Below are positions 51,155 through 60,700 of a stretch of 64,000 nt of DNA, one piece after another (the stretch's first letter is position 1; the number at the start of each line of letters is the position of its first letter). The stretch covers positions 32,073-96,072 of the forward strand of contig CAZODI010000008.1 of the NCBI GenBank assembly GCA_964578535.1, read 5' to 3'. The stretch comes from PHBD01 sp964578535. Lineage in GTDB: Bacteria > Desulfobacterota > Syntrophia > Syntrophales > PHBD01. The notes under the pieces are model-generated. The model had not been told where the DNA came from and ran no database searches. It saw nothing but the letters and a program-made list of their open reading frames with translations. Made by a program: the position numbers and the translations under genes.

Positions 51155-53155
51155 CTATCCCTGCTTTTTTTCCAGCAGGCGGATGCGGATCTCCCGGGCC
51201 TTTCGGGCCGCCTGGCTGAGATCCGGGTTGAGTTCCCAGGCCTTCTGGTAGGCTTTCAGGGCCTCTTCGAGGTTCCCTTTCCGTTCATGAACCGCTCCCA
51301 GACCCATCCAGGCCCCGACTTCCCGGGGATCCTGCCGGACGGCTTTCCGGTACGCATCGACGGCACCGTCCATGTCTCCCTTCATGTACAGGGCATCGCC
51401 GAGACCGGCATGGGCCCTGCCCTTCCCGGGAAACCGGCGGATCATTTCCCGGTAGATTCTGGCTGCCTGATCGTAGCGCTTTTCCCGGAGATGAACGCCG
51501 GCCACCCTGGCCAGGACATCCATGGAAGCTCCGGAGGCGGCCGCCTTGCCGTATGCGGCCTCGGCTTCCCTGGTCTTTCCCAGCTGCTGATAGGCCGCGG
51601 CCATCGCCAGTCGCATTTCGGGATCCTGAACTCCGCTGCGGACGGCCTTTTCGTAATGCTCCACGGCCTTGCCGTACTGCTTCATCTCTGCATACGCGGT
51701 CGCCGCGGAGGCATGCAGCGGCCCCTTCCGGGAGCTTTCCTTCAGGGCCGTCTCAAAATAGGATGCAGCCTCCCGATACCGCTTGTCGCGGAGGGCCAGC
51801 TCCCCGAGCCTGGATGCCGCACCGGAGTCCCCCGGACGGACTTTCAGGACCTTCCGCCAGGTATCGGCGGCTTCCCGGACCCGATTCGCCTTCTCGTAAG
51901 CCAGGGCCATGTTGGAAAGAACAACGGCGTTTTTCGGATCCAGGGCGAGGGCTTTCTGATAGCTCTCGATCTCCTCCTTCCCCCGCCCCTTGCCGCCATA
52001 AGCCAGACCCAGGTTCGCCCAGGCGGCCGCGCTCTTCGGATTCTGCTTCAGGTAGGCCCTGTACCAGTAAATGGCTTCATCGTGGTCGCCCGCCTTGAGC
52101 TTGGACAAAGCAAGAGCCAGAACAGCCTCCCGGTCCGCGGGCGCCCCGGTCAGAACCCGGCGGTACTGCTCCCCCGCCTTGCCCGGCTTCTTCATCCGGT
52201 CATAAACCTCCCCGAGACGAAACCGGACGGATTTGTTGTTCGGATCCAGCTGCAGCGCCGTTTCATAATGCTTCGCCGCTTCTTCGAATTTCTCCTGCAT
52301 CTGCAAGGCAAGGGCAAGGACCGCATGAGCGGGGGCGCTTTTCGGGTTTGCCGCTACGGCCCGTGTGCAAAGGCTGACGACCCGGTCGTAGGCGCTGCGG
52401 GACAGGTAGATCTTAGCCAGGGCCGTCAGGGCCGCTTCATCGGCTGGTTTTGCCTTGAGGATCTCCTCGTATGCCGCCGCGGCTTCATCGATCCGGCCGG
52501 CCTTCTCATTCTCCGAGGCCAGCTCGTGCCGCACCTCCGTATCGGACGGAGTCAGGGCCAGGGCCTGTTGCAGGAAATGGATCTTCTCCTTCCTGTCCCC
52601 GGCCGCCCGGGCATACCGCAGGAAATCCTGCGCCGTCAGGGAGGCCCGGATGTAGAATACGGCCGCTTCCCGCCCGTTGTACAGAACGGAAACCCGCGTT
52701 GTTTCGCCGGATCCGGCCCTCCCCGGATCGACCCGCTCCCCCATCCGCCGGTCCACAAACGAAAGGCCCTTGAACAGGACGCCCAGGGCCGTCTTTTCCT
52801 CAAGTCCTTCTATCCGGACATCGATTCCGCTTCCCGCCAGGGAATCGCTGGCGACCCCCCGAATGATAAACTCGTCCCGGTAGGTCACCTCCAGGGCGTC
52901 ACCGGGACGGATTGTGAAGAAAGACCCGTTCTTTTCTCCCTCCAGGCCGTACACACGGGGCGGCTGTCCCAGCAGGTAGAAGGAAAAAACACCCCCGAGC
53001 CGTTCGAGGGACGATGCTGCACCGGTCCGGGAGAGAGCCAGGGAAAGTCCTCCGGCGGCCAGCATGCCCAGAACCAGAATTCCCGCCGCGATCAGGACAA
53101 TCCGCCGCCCCGAGAGGGGGGATCGGCCCCCTTGCTCTCTGCCCTGCCTTTTCAT
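51155..53155 (-). CDS. Membrane-anchored TPR protein
   Basis: 666 residues: basic N-terminus, one TM helix (IVLIAAGILVLGMLAAGGLSL), a beta-rich segment to about residue 165, and some thirteen TPR units (WANLGLAYGGKGRGKEEIES, VLSNMALAYEKANRVREAA and so on). A scaffold for protein complexes at the periplasmic face. It lies four bases after xerD and just ahead of kdsA, so an envelope role is likely. Confidence 0.88.
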   Translation of the reverse strand: MKRQGREQGGRSPLSGRRIVLIAAGILVLGMLAAGGLSLALSRTGAASSLERLGGVFSFYLLGQPPRVYGLEGEKNGSFFTIRPGDALEVTYRDEFIIRGVASDSLAGSGIDVRIEGLEEKTALGVLFKGLSFVDRRMGERVDPGRAGSGETTRVSVLYNGREAAVFYIRASLTAQDFLRYARAAGDRKEKIHFLQQALALTPSDTEVRHELASENEKAGRIDEAAAAYEEILKAKPADEAALTALAKIYLSRSAYDRVVSLCTRAVAANPKSAPAHAVLALALQMQEKFEEAAKHYETALQLDPNNKSVRFRLGEVYDRMKKPGKAGEQYRRVLTGAPADREAVLALALSKLKAGDHDEAIYWYRAYLKQNPKSAAAWANLGLAYGGKGRGKEEIESYQKALALDPKNAVVLSNMALAYEKANRVREAADTWRKVLKVRPGDSGAASRLGELALRDKRYREAASYFETALKESSRKGPLHASAATAYAEMKQYGKAVEHYEKAVRSGVQDPEMRLAMAAAYQQLGKTREAEAAYGKAAASGASMDVLARVAGVHLREKRYDQAARIYREMIRRFPGKGRAHAGLGDALYMKGDMDGAVDAYRKAVRQDPREVGAWMGLGAVHERKGNLEEALKAYQKAWELNPDLSQAARKAREIRIRLLEKKQG

Positions 53156-53158
53156 CGG

Positions 53159-54049
53159 TCATTTCCCCCGCGGGTGAAACCGGCTGTGCACATCCTTGAG
53201 ACGTTCCCGGGTGACGTGCGTGTATATCTGCGTCGTCGATATGTCCGCATGCCCCAGCATGAGCTGTACGGAACGGAGATCCGCCCCTCCCTCCAGGAGG
53301 TGGGTGGCGAAGGAATGGCGGAATGTATGGGGATAAACCTTTTTCCGGATCCCCGCCCGCTCGGCGTAGCGCCTGACCAGCTTCCACAATCCCTGGCGGG
53401 AAAGCCCCCTCCCCTGGCGATTCAGGAAAAGCACATCCGTATCCCCGCCCTTCAGCAGGGCCGGACGGACCTCTTCCACATAACGCCTCAGGACGGACAG
53501 GGCGACACGCCCGACCGGCACGACCCGTTCCTTCCCTCCCTTTCCGAATGCCACCAGGTATCCCACCTGCCAGTTGATGCTGCCCAGCGTCAGGGACGCC
53601 AGTTCGGAAACCCGCAGCCCCGAGGCGTACAGCATCTCCAGCATGGCGGTGTCCCGGACGGCTTCCGGCCTGTCCAGGCCCGGCTGGCGGAGAAGATTCT
53701 CCATCTCCTGCCGGGACACCGTATCGGGGAGGTGCATCCATACCTTCCCATGGTGGATGTCGGCCAGGGGGTTTTCCTCCCGTACCCCTTCCCGCAGAAG
53801 AAACCGGTAGAAGCCCCGGAGCGCGGCGAGGGCCCGGTTGGCGGAACGGGCCTTCAATCCCTCCTCCCGCAAGCGGGTCAGAAAAGAGAGCATGTCGTCC
53901 GTCGTAACATCCGCCCACCCTTCCCGGCCCAGGGTCCGCAGGAACGCGATATGGCGGTTCAGGTCGCGGCTGTAGGCATCGAGGGTGTGAAGGGAAGCCC
54001 CCTTCTCGACCGACAGGAAGGTCATGTATCGGTCCACCCAGTTTTCCAT
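53159..54049 (-). CDS. xerD: Tyrosine recombinase XerD/XerC type
   Basis: 296 residues, the usual Xer length. N-terminal SAM-like domain (YMTFLSVEKGASLHTLDAYS, RALAALRGFYRFLLREG) and catalytic residues Arg in YASGLRVSEL, Lys in FGKGGKER, H-x2-R in HTFRHSFATH, His in LMLGHADISTTQIYTH, and the nucleophile Tyr in that same block. Resolves chromosome dimers at dif. Start: ATG after AGAAGGGGGGCC. XerC versus XerD cannot be settled here. Confidence 0.92.
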   Translation of the reverse strand: MENWVDRYMTFLSVEKGASLHTLDAYSRDLNRHIAFLRTLGREGWADVTTDDMLSFLTRLREEGLKARSANRALAALRGFYRFLLREGVREENPLADIHHGKVWMHLPDTVSRQEMENLLRQPGLDRPEAVRDTAMLEMLYASGLRVSELASLTLGSINWQVGYLVAFGKGGKERVVPVGRVALSVLRRYVEEVRPALLKGGDTDVLFLNRQGRGLSRQGLWKLVRRYAERAGIRKKVYPHTFRHSFATHLLEGGADLRSVQLMLGHADISTTQIYTHVTRERLKDVHSRFHPRGK

Positions 54050-54132
54050 GGCCCCCCTTCTAACGGAATTGCCCGGGGGACGCAAAAGCTTTTTTGGGCT
54101 GAAACGCCGCATTTCTGAATGCCTTAAACAGG

Positions 54133-54162
54133 TTGACAGCAATGGGAGGCCTGTGGTAATCA
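54133..54162 (+). promoter_or_regulatory. Promoter of the hydrogenase operon
   Basis: Perfect TTGACA (54133-54138), 18 nt spacer, TAATCA (54157-54162; 4/6). Start near 54170 leaves a leader of about 80 nt with hairpin potential (TCCGCAGG near 54192). Confidence 0.5.
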
Positions 54163-54249
54163 GCCATGTCTCATCAGTTTGGACCCTATTTCCGCAGGTT
54201 TTCGGATCCCTGTCCGCGGAAACGGAAAAACACTCCCAAGGAGAACACT

Positions 54250-54624
54250 GTGACCCTGCGCGAGGTTAAAGAAATCCTGGATGCCGAAGTGCTTGTCGGA
54301 CAGGAACAGCTGGACAAGGACGTCAGGACGGCCTTCGGAGCGGACCTGATGAGCGACGTCCTGGCCTTTGCCAAGGCCGGGAGCCTCCTCCTGACGGGCC
54401 TGACCAATCCACAGGTGGTCAGGACTTCCGATGTGCTGGACATCGCCGCCATCATCCTCGTTCGAGGGAAAAAGCCTTCGCCGGAAACCCTGACGCTGGC
54501 CGAGGAACTGAAAATTCCCATCCTGACGACCCAATACATCCTCTTTGAAACGGCGGGCCGCCTGTATCAGAGGGGAATCGTCGGATGCATGGAAAGGGTT
54601 GACGAAGAACGTGTTCGCCCATGA
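54250..54624 (+). CDS. DRTGG-domain protein 1
   Basis: 124 residues of the DRTGG fold: VKEILDAEVLVGQEQLDKDV, GADLMSDVLAF, GSLLLTGLTNPQVVRTSDVL, IPILTTQYILFETAGRLYQRG. DRTGG modules are known from phosphotransacetylase and CBS-protein ends and as stand-alone genes in clostridial-type hydrogenase operons, with unknown role, perhaps ligand sensing. Start: GTG 5 nt after AAGGAGA; the other DRTGG gene aligns from the same residue. First gene of the operon. Confidence 0.82.
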   Translation: MTLREVKEILDAEVLVGQEQLDKDVRTAFGADLMSDVLAFAKAGSLLLTGLTNPQVVRTSDVLDIAAIILVRGKKPSPETLTLAEELKIPILTTQYILFETAGRLYQRGIVGCMERVDEERVRP

Positions 54625-55066
54625 TACGAGTCTGTACGAAAACAGGTTTCCCGTTGAGGGAGGCAATTTCGACAAGGCCGGCCAGGTATCGAGCCAGATC
54701 AAAGCCATCCTGAAGAGGATGAAGCTCTCCAGCGAGATCATCCGCCGGGTGGCATTGGTATCCTACGAATCGGAAATCAATATCGTTTCCTACGCACGGA
54801 AAGGACATATCCATATCCAGGTAAAGCCGGATTATGTATTGATCGAAGCCATCGACGAGGGGGATGGCATCCCGGACATCGAACTCGCCATGCAGCAGGG
54901 ATGGTCGACAGCCAGCCAGCGGATCCGGGAGATGGGATTCGGCGCCGGCATGGGCCTCTGCAACATCAAGAACTTCTCCGACTTCTTCAGGATCTCCTCC
55001 GACGTGGGGAAAGGCACCCATCTGAAGATGGTGATCAAGATCGACAAGGTCTTCGATGGAATATAA
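54611..55066 (+). CDS. HATPase (anti-sigma/histidine-kinase-like) protein 1
   Basis: 151 residues of the GHKL ATPase fold without a phosphoacceptor His: N-box YESEINIVSYA, G1 DEGDGIPD, G2 GFGAGMGLCNI, G3 GKGTHLKMVIKI. It resembles RsbW-like serine kinases or stand-alone ATPases. Start taken as GTG at 54611, overlapping the preceding gene by 14 bases; a TTG at 54599 is also possible. It sits between two DRTGG genes in the usual hydrogenase-operon order. Confidence 0.78.
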   Translation: MFAHDTSLYENRFPVEGGNFDKAGQVSSQIKAILKRMKLSSEIIRRVALVSYESEINIVSYARKGHIHIQVKPDYVLIEAIDEGDGIPDIELAMQQGWSTASQRIREMGFGAGMGLCNIKNFSDFFRISSDVGKGTHLKMVIKIDKVFDGI

Positions 55067-55082
55067 AGAAGGACGGGAAATC

Positions 55083-55427
55083 GTGGACTTGGCAACCATT
55101 GTAAAGGCGTTGGACCTGAAGGTCCGACATGGAGCCCATCTGCTGGACAGGAAAGTGACGGGAGGATTCACGGGGGATTTGCTGAGCGACGTCATGGCCC
55201 ACAGCAGTGAGGGAGATCTCTGGATCACCCGCCAGATCCACCAGAACATCATCGCTGTCGCCAGCCTCAAGGATCACGCCGGCATCGTTCTGGTACAGGG
55301 AAACGAACCGGCCGCGGACACCCTGGAGAAGGCCGTAAAGGAGAATGTGCCGATTCTCGTATCGGATTGGTCGGGTTTCGAAACGGCCGGCAAGATTTAT
55401 GAAATCCTGAATGTACGGGGAGGATGA
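55083..55427 (+). CDS. DRTGG-domain protein 2
   Basis: 114 residues: VKALDLKVRHGAHLLDRKVT, GDLLSDVMAHSSEGDLWITR, IVLVQGNEPAADTLEKAVKE, ILVSDWSGFETAGKIYEIL. Paralogue of the gene at 54250. Start: GTG at 55083 (9 nt after AAGGA), chosen because it aligns residue for residue with the other DRTGG start; an ATG at 55056 would overlap the previous gene. A terminator follows it directly. Confidence 0.8.
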   Translation: MDLATIVKALDLKVRHGAHLLDRKVTGGFTGDLLSDVMAHSSEGDLWITRQIHQNIIAVASLKDHAGIVLVQGNEPAADTLEKAVKENVPILVSDWSGFETAGKIYEILNVRGG

Positions 55428-55439
55428 TCCCCGCCCGGG

Positions 55440-55467
55440 CCATGGATCTCTCCATGGTCTTTTTTTT
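55440..55467 (+). terminator. Intrinsic terminator inside the hydrogenase operon
   Basis: CCATGGA-TCTC-TCCATGG (7-bp perfect stem, 4-base loop) followed by TC and eight T (55460-55467). It lies 13 bases after the DRTGG2 stop and 24 before the PHP gene's ATG. A short GGGGA/TCCCC hairpin lies just upstream (about 55416-55431) and could compete. Any downstream transcript from the 54133 promoter must pass it. Confidence 0.7.
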
Positions 55468-55490
55468 GCCGGAATTTCGGGGATCCGGTC

Positions 55491-56228
55491 ATGCTGAAGG
55501 TTTTCCGCTGCGACCTGCACGTTCACACCTGCCTGTCACCATGCGCGGAACTGGACATGTACCCCCGGAAACTGGTCGAGCGCTGCCTGGCCGTCGGGCT
55601 GGACGCGGTGGCCATCTGCGATCACAACGCCTCGGAAAACATCGCCTGGGTTCGGCGGTGCGCCGCGGGCACCCCGCTCACCGTGCTGGCGGGCATGGAG
55701 ATCGCGAGCCGGGAGGAAGTGCATCTCCTGGCCCTTTTTGATATCGTGGAGGAGCTTCTCCCCCTCCAGGAATGGATCAGCCGCCACCTGCCCGGCCGGA
55801 ACGACGAGCGGCGCTTCGGATGCCAGGCCATCGTCAATGACCGGGATGAGGTGGAAGGGTTCTGCGATCGCCTGCTCATCGGGGCCACGGAGCTTCCGCT
55901 TCAGGCCATCGTCGAGCGAATCCACGACCTGGGTGGACTGGCCGTGGCCTCCCACATCGACCGGGAAAGCTTCAGCATCCTGAGCCAACTCGGATTCATC
56001 GTGCCGGGTCCCCCCTTCGACGCACTGGAGCTGTCGCCGGAGACAGGGATCCGGGGAGGGCGCATCCGGTATCCGGAACTGGAGCAATTCTCCTTCATCA
56101 CCTCCTCGGACGCCCATCATATCCGGGACATCGGGAGGGCATGGACGGACGTGAGGATGCATGCCGTGACGGTGAAGGAACTGTCGATGGCCTTCCGGAA
56201 ACGGCAAGGACGGACCATCGAGGAGTAG
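55491..56228 (+). CDS. PHP-domain phosphoesterase
   Basis: 245 residues: metal motifs DLHVHTCLSPCAE, ICDHN, GMEIASREE, ASHIDRES and TSSDAHHI. PHP domains hydrolyse phosphoesters such as histidinol phosphate or DNA-end phosphates; the substrate here is unknown. Common third or fourth gene of accessory sets before hydC. Ribosome-binding site is weak (GGGGATCCGGTC). Confidence 0.88.
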   Translation: MLKVFRCDLHVHTCLSPCAELDMYPRKLVERCLAVGLDAVAICDHNASENIAWVRRCAAGTPLTVLAGMEIASREEVHLLALFDIVEELLPLQEWISRHLPGRNDERRFGCQAIVNDRDEVEGFCDRLLIGATELPLQAIVERIHDLGGLAVASHIDRESFSILSQLGFIVPGPPFDALELSPETGIRGGRIRYPELEQFSFITSSDAHHIRDIGRAWTDVRMHAVTVKELSMAFRKRQGRTIEE

Positions 56229-56233
56229 CCCGG

Positions 56234-56782
56234 ATGCTGGAGCTCTCCCTGCACGTACTGGACATTGCGGAAAATTCCACCCGGGCGGAGGCAAAGCACA
56301 TTTTCATCACCATCCGGGAGAACCCGGAGCGGGACCGCCTGACGCTGGAGATCCGGGATGACGGGGTCGGAATGACGGAAGGGGCCCTCGCAAATGTCCT
56401 GGATCCGTTTTATACAACCAAGAAAGTCCGCCGGGTAGGCCTGGGGCTTCCCATGCTGGCGGAGGCCGCGGGAAAGACCGGGGGCGGACTGACAGTGAAA
56501 TCGAGACCCGGCGAGGGCACGAAAGTCCGGGTGACATTCGGGCTCGCGCACATTGACCGCCAACCCCTGGGCGACATTGCCGGAACCCTGGTGACCATCC
56601 TCACGGGTCACCCCGATATCGAACTTGTGTACCGCCATGAGCGGAGCGGCCGTAGTTTCGTCCTGGATACCCGGGAGATCCGGGAGGAGATCGGGGACAT
56701 CCCCCTAAACCATCCGGAGATCCTGGCTTGGATTCGCAGCCATGTAGAGGAAGGCTTAACGGAAATCAAAGCAGGGGCGTGA
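56234..56782 (+). CDS. HATPase (GHKL) protein 2
   Basis: 182 residues: N-box ENSTRAEAKHIFI, G1 RDDGVGM, F-box DPFYTTKKVRRVGLGLPML, G2 GEGTKVRV, then a C-terminal extension of about 70 residues lacking a known domain. Sensor-kinase-like ATPase without a His phosphotransfer domain. Starts 5 bases after the PHP stop and is 31 bases from hydC. Confidence 0.8.
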   Translation: MLELSLHVLDIAENSTRAEAKHIFITIRENPERDRLTLEIRDDGVGMTEGALANVLDPFYTTKKVRRVGLGLPMLAEAAGKTGGGLTVKSRPGEGTKVRVTFGLAHIDRQPLGDIAGTLVTILTGHPDIELVYRHERSGRSFVLDTREIREEIGDIPLNHPEILAWIRSHVEEGLTEIKAGA

Positions 56783-56813
56783 CCCTGTTGACGGGAAGGA
56801 GGACAACACATTC

Positions 56814-57308
56814 ATGAAACTCGGTAACGAAGAGCTGTTGAAGGAGTTTTCCGAGGAACAGATCGCAAAACTCGATGCGATCATCGACAAGTACAAGGGC
56901 AAACCGGGGGGGTTGATCCCTGTCCTGGAAGAGGCCCAGATGGTCCTGGAGTACCTGCCCATCGGTATCCAGAAACGGATCGCCGAAGGCATCAACCTGC
57001 CACTCAGCCGTGTGTACGGCGTCGTGACATTCTACTCCTTCTTCACCATGACCCCCAAGGGCCGGCACACCGTTCGGGTATGCCTCGGCACCGCCTGTTA
57101 CGTCCGCGGAGGGAAAGCCATCGCGGAGAACATCGAAAAGGTCCTGGGCGTCAAGGAGGGTGAGACGACCCCGGACAGGCGGTTCACCTATGAGTCCGTA
57201 CGCTGTCTTGGCGCCTGCGGCCTCGGACCGGTGGTCGTGGTGGACGATGAAGTCCACGGGCGCGTGAAGCCGGCCAAGGTGAAGGAACTGCTCAACCAGT
57301 ATCAATAA
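56814..57308 (+). CDS. hydC: [2Fe-2S] NuoE-like hydrogenase subunit HydC
   Basis: 164 residues, thioredoxin-like 2Fe-2S ferredoxin: the Cys pattern CLGTACYVRGG and CLGACGLGPVV in place of NuoE's C-x4-C and C-x3-C. N-terminal helical part LGNEELLKEFSEEQIAKLDA. Delivers electrons between HydB and NAD(H). Ribosome-binding site GGAAGGAGG. Confidence 0.93.
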   Translation: MKLGNEELLKEFSEEQIAKLDAIIDKYKGKPGGLIPVLEEAQMVLEYLPIGIQKRIAEGINLPLSRVYGVVTFYSFFTMTPKGRHTVRVCLGTACYVRGGKAIAENIEKVLGVKEGETTPDRRFTYESVRCLGACGLGPVVVVDDEVHGRVKPAKVKELLNQYQ

Positions 57309-57341
57309 AAAAACACTCTTGCGAATACGAGGTACGGTACG

Positions 57342-57725
57342 ATGGCAAAGCTGAATATCGAGGATCTGAAGAAGATCAAGGAGCGCGTCCACGCCGAGAC
57401 GGCCCTCCGGGACGGAGAGCGCCGGGCGAAAATCACCGTGCACATGGGAACCTGCGGCATCGCCTCGGGAGCCCGGGACGTCATGGACGCCCTGATGAAG
57501 TCCATCGAGGAAGCGGGGGTTACCGACGTGATCGTGACCACCTCCGGCTGCATGGGTCTCTGCAGCCGCGAACCCCTGGTGACGGTGGAGCTGATCGGTC
57601 AGGAACCGATCAAGTACGAGTATATGGACGGCAACAAGATGCGGCAGGTATTCAAGAGACACGTCCTGGAGGGAGAGATCCAGACACCCTTCGTGCTGGC
57701 CCGGGGCGCGGAAATCGTGAAATAG
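57342..57725 (+). CDS. Thioredoxin-like [2Fe-2S] ferredoxin
   Basis: 127 residues: MGTCGIASGARDVMDA and TTSGCMGLCSREPLV give the C-x4..C and C-x3-C 2Fe-2S pattern, similar to the N-terminal domain of HydB. Such stand-alone ferredoxins are common between hydC and hydB in trimeric hydrogenase operons. The next gene begins 39 bases later. Confidence 0.88.
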   Translation: MAKLNIEDLKKIKERVHAETALRDGERRAKITVHMGTCGIASGARDVMDALMKSIEEAGVTDVIVTTSGCMGLCSREPLVTVELIGQEPIKYEYMDGNKMRQVFKRHVLEGEIQTPFVLARGAEIVK

Positions 57726-57764
57726 CGGGATGGAATCTCTGACGTGAAGGAGGATGGAAACCCA

Positions 57765-60700
57765 ATGAAAGTATTTCGTTCACATTTGCTGCTCTGCGGA
57801 GGAACAGGCTGCCACGCCTCGGGAAGCCTTGCCGTCAAGAAGGCCCTCGTGGCCGAATTGATGAAGCGCAATCTGGCCGAGGAGATCAAGCTGGTGGAGA
57901 CGGGCTGCAACGGATTCTGCGCCCAGGGCCCCATCATGGTGGTCTACCCCGAGGGTGTTATCTATATGATGATCAAGCCGGAGGACGTGCCGGAACTGGT
58001 GGAAGAGCACATGGTGAAGGGGCGCGTCCTGGAGCGCCTGCTGTACCGGGAGCCGACCACGGAAGCGGTCATCCCGACCATGCAGGAGATCCCCTTTTTC
58101 GCCCTGCAGGAGCTGCGGGTTCTCCGGAACCGCGGCCTCATCGACCCGGAAAGGATCGAGGAGTACATTGCCCGGGACGGCTACGCCGGCATGGCAAAGG
58201 CCCTGACCGAGCTGTCCTCCGCGGACATCATCCAGACGATGCTGGATTCGGGCCTCCGCGGCCGCGGCGGCGCCGGATTCCCCACGGGCCTGAAGTGGAA
58301 ATTCTGCTCCACCTCCCCCGGCGACATCAAATACGTCCTCTGTAACGCCGACGAGGGCGATCCGGGGGCCTTCATGGACCGCAGCGTCCTGGAGGCGGAC
58401 CCCCACGCGGTTCTCGAGGGCATGGTCATCGCGGCCAAGGCCATCGGGGCCCACCACGGATACATCTACTGCCGGGCCGAGTATCCCCTGGCCATCCACC
58501 GCCTGAACATCGCCATCAACCAGGCCAAGGACATGGGCCTCCTGGGAAAGGACATCCTGGGAACGGGTTTCGACTTCGACCTGGAGATCTACCAGGGCGC
58601 CGGCGCCTTCGTCTGCGGCGAAGAGACGGCGCTCATGACCTCCATCGAGGGCAAGCGGGGCATGCCCCGCCCGCGTCCGCCCTTCCCCGCCGTCGCGGGT
58701 CTCTGGCAGCGGCCGTCGGTCCTGAACAACGTGGAGACCTTCGCCAATGTCGCCCAGATCATCCTGAAGGGCGCTGCCTGGCACGCCGGCGTCGGCTCCG
58801 AGAAGAGCAAAGGGACCAAGGTCTTCGCGCTGACGGGCGACGTGAACAACGTGGGCCTCGTGGAAGTCCCCATGGGAACGCCCCTGGGAACGATCGTCTA
58901 CGACATCGGCGGCGGCATCCCAAAGAACAAGAAATTCAAGGCCGCGCAGCTGGGCGGTCCCTCCGGCGGCTGCATCCCGGTCCAGCACCTGAACGCCCCG
59001 GTGGACTATGAAAAAGTGGCCGAGCTGGGCGCCATCATGGGCTCCGGCGGCCTGATCGTCATGAACGAGGACAACTGCGCCGTCGACATGGCCCGGTTTT
59101 TCATGGATTTCTGCCAGGACGAGTCCTGCGGGAAGTGCACCCCCTGCCGCGAGGGAACCAAGCGAATGCTGGAGATCCTCACGAACATCGCCCATGGCAA
59201 GGGCAAGGAGGGCGACATCGAGCTCCTGGAGGAAATGGCCGGCATCATCAAGGACGCCTCCCTCTGCGGTCTCGGCCAGACGGCGCCCAACCCGGTGCTC
59301 AGCACCATCCGCTACTTCCGCAATGAGTACGAGGAGCACATCCGGGACAAGCACTGCCGGGCCGCCGTCTGCTCGTCCCTTTTCAAGTCCCCCTGCCAGA
59401 ACACATGCCCCATCGGGATGGATGTTCCGGCCTACATCGGCCTGATCCGGGCGGAGCGGTTCGAGGATGCTTACAAGGTTCTCCTGAAAACGAACCCCTT
59501 CCCCTCCGTCTGCGGCCGGGTCTGCGACCACAAATGCCAGTCCAAGTGCCGCCGGGGAAAGATGGACGAGCCCATCGCCATCAAGTTCCTCAAACGGTTC
59601 ATCACCGACAGCGCCCCGCGGCCCGAGGTCAGCCCCGTTCCGGTCACCCGGAAGGAAAAGATCGCTGTGGTCGGCGCCGGTCCGGCGGGCCTCACGGCCG
59701 CCCGGGACCTGGCGCTCCGGGGCTACGCCGTGACGGTCTTCGAGGAGCTTCCCGATCCGGGCGGCATGCTTCGGTGGGCCATTCCGTCCTACCGGCTGCC
59801 CCGGAATATCCTGGCGGGCGAGATCGACGATATCCGCCGGCTGGGCGTCGAGATCCGGTGCAATGTCCGGGTCGGAAAGGATCTCCCCTTCGACAAGCTG
59901 GGCAACGACTTCGACTACGTCTACCTGGCCACGGGCGCCCACAAAAGCACGAAAATGGACGTCCCGGGAGAGGATCTCCAGGGTGTCTGGGGCGGCGTGG
60001 AATTCCTTCGGGCCTTCAACCTCGATGAAAACGCCTGGATGAAGGGCACCCGGACCCTCGGATCAAAGGTGGCCGTCATCGGCGGCGGCAACTCCGCCAT
60101 CGACGCCGCCCGCTGCGCGAAGCGGATGGGCGCCGACGTGACCATCCTCTACCGGCGCGAGCGGAAGGAGATGCCCGCCGCGGAGGAGGAGGTCACAGCG
60201 GCTCTGGACGAAGACATCAAGATCGAGTTCCTCGCGGCGCCCCTGCGTATCGAGGGGAAAGACGGCAAGGTCAGCGGCATCACCTGCGAGCGCATGAAGC
60301 TCGGTGACTTTGACCGGAGCGGCCGCAAGCGGCCCATCCCCATCCCCGGCTCCGAGTTCACCCTTTCCGTGGACGCCGTTGTGGCGGCCATCGGCCAGGT
60401 GCCCGACATGGCCTTCGTTCCCAAGGACAGCGGCGTCGTCATCAACAAGTGGACCTGCTACGACCTGGCCAAGGGGAGCAAGTCCCGGACGACGAATCCG
60501 AAGTTCTACGCCGGCGGCGACGCCGTCACGGGTCCCGACACGGTGATCGGCGCCATCGCCGCGGGCCATCAGGCGGCGGCCGACATCGACGCCGGCATCC
60601 GGACCGCGGCGGGCGAACCCGCCTGGGAAGCACCGGTGGAGGAGAAGATCGACGTTCCCCTCATCATCGACGAGGAGACCCAGGAGGCACCCCAGACGAA

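Noticed and set aside
51287..54118. Long plus-strand open frame opposite TPR and xerD
   Set aside because: Shadow of two clear minus-strand genes; Pro/Gly/Arg-rich composition and no ribosome-binding site.
57780..59942. Long minus-strand open frame opposite hydB
   Set aside because: Shadow; the plus strand encodes a continuous, motif-rich HydB fusion.
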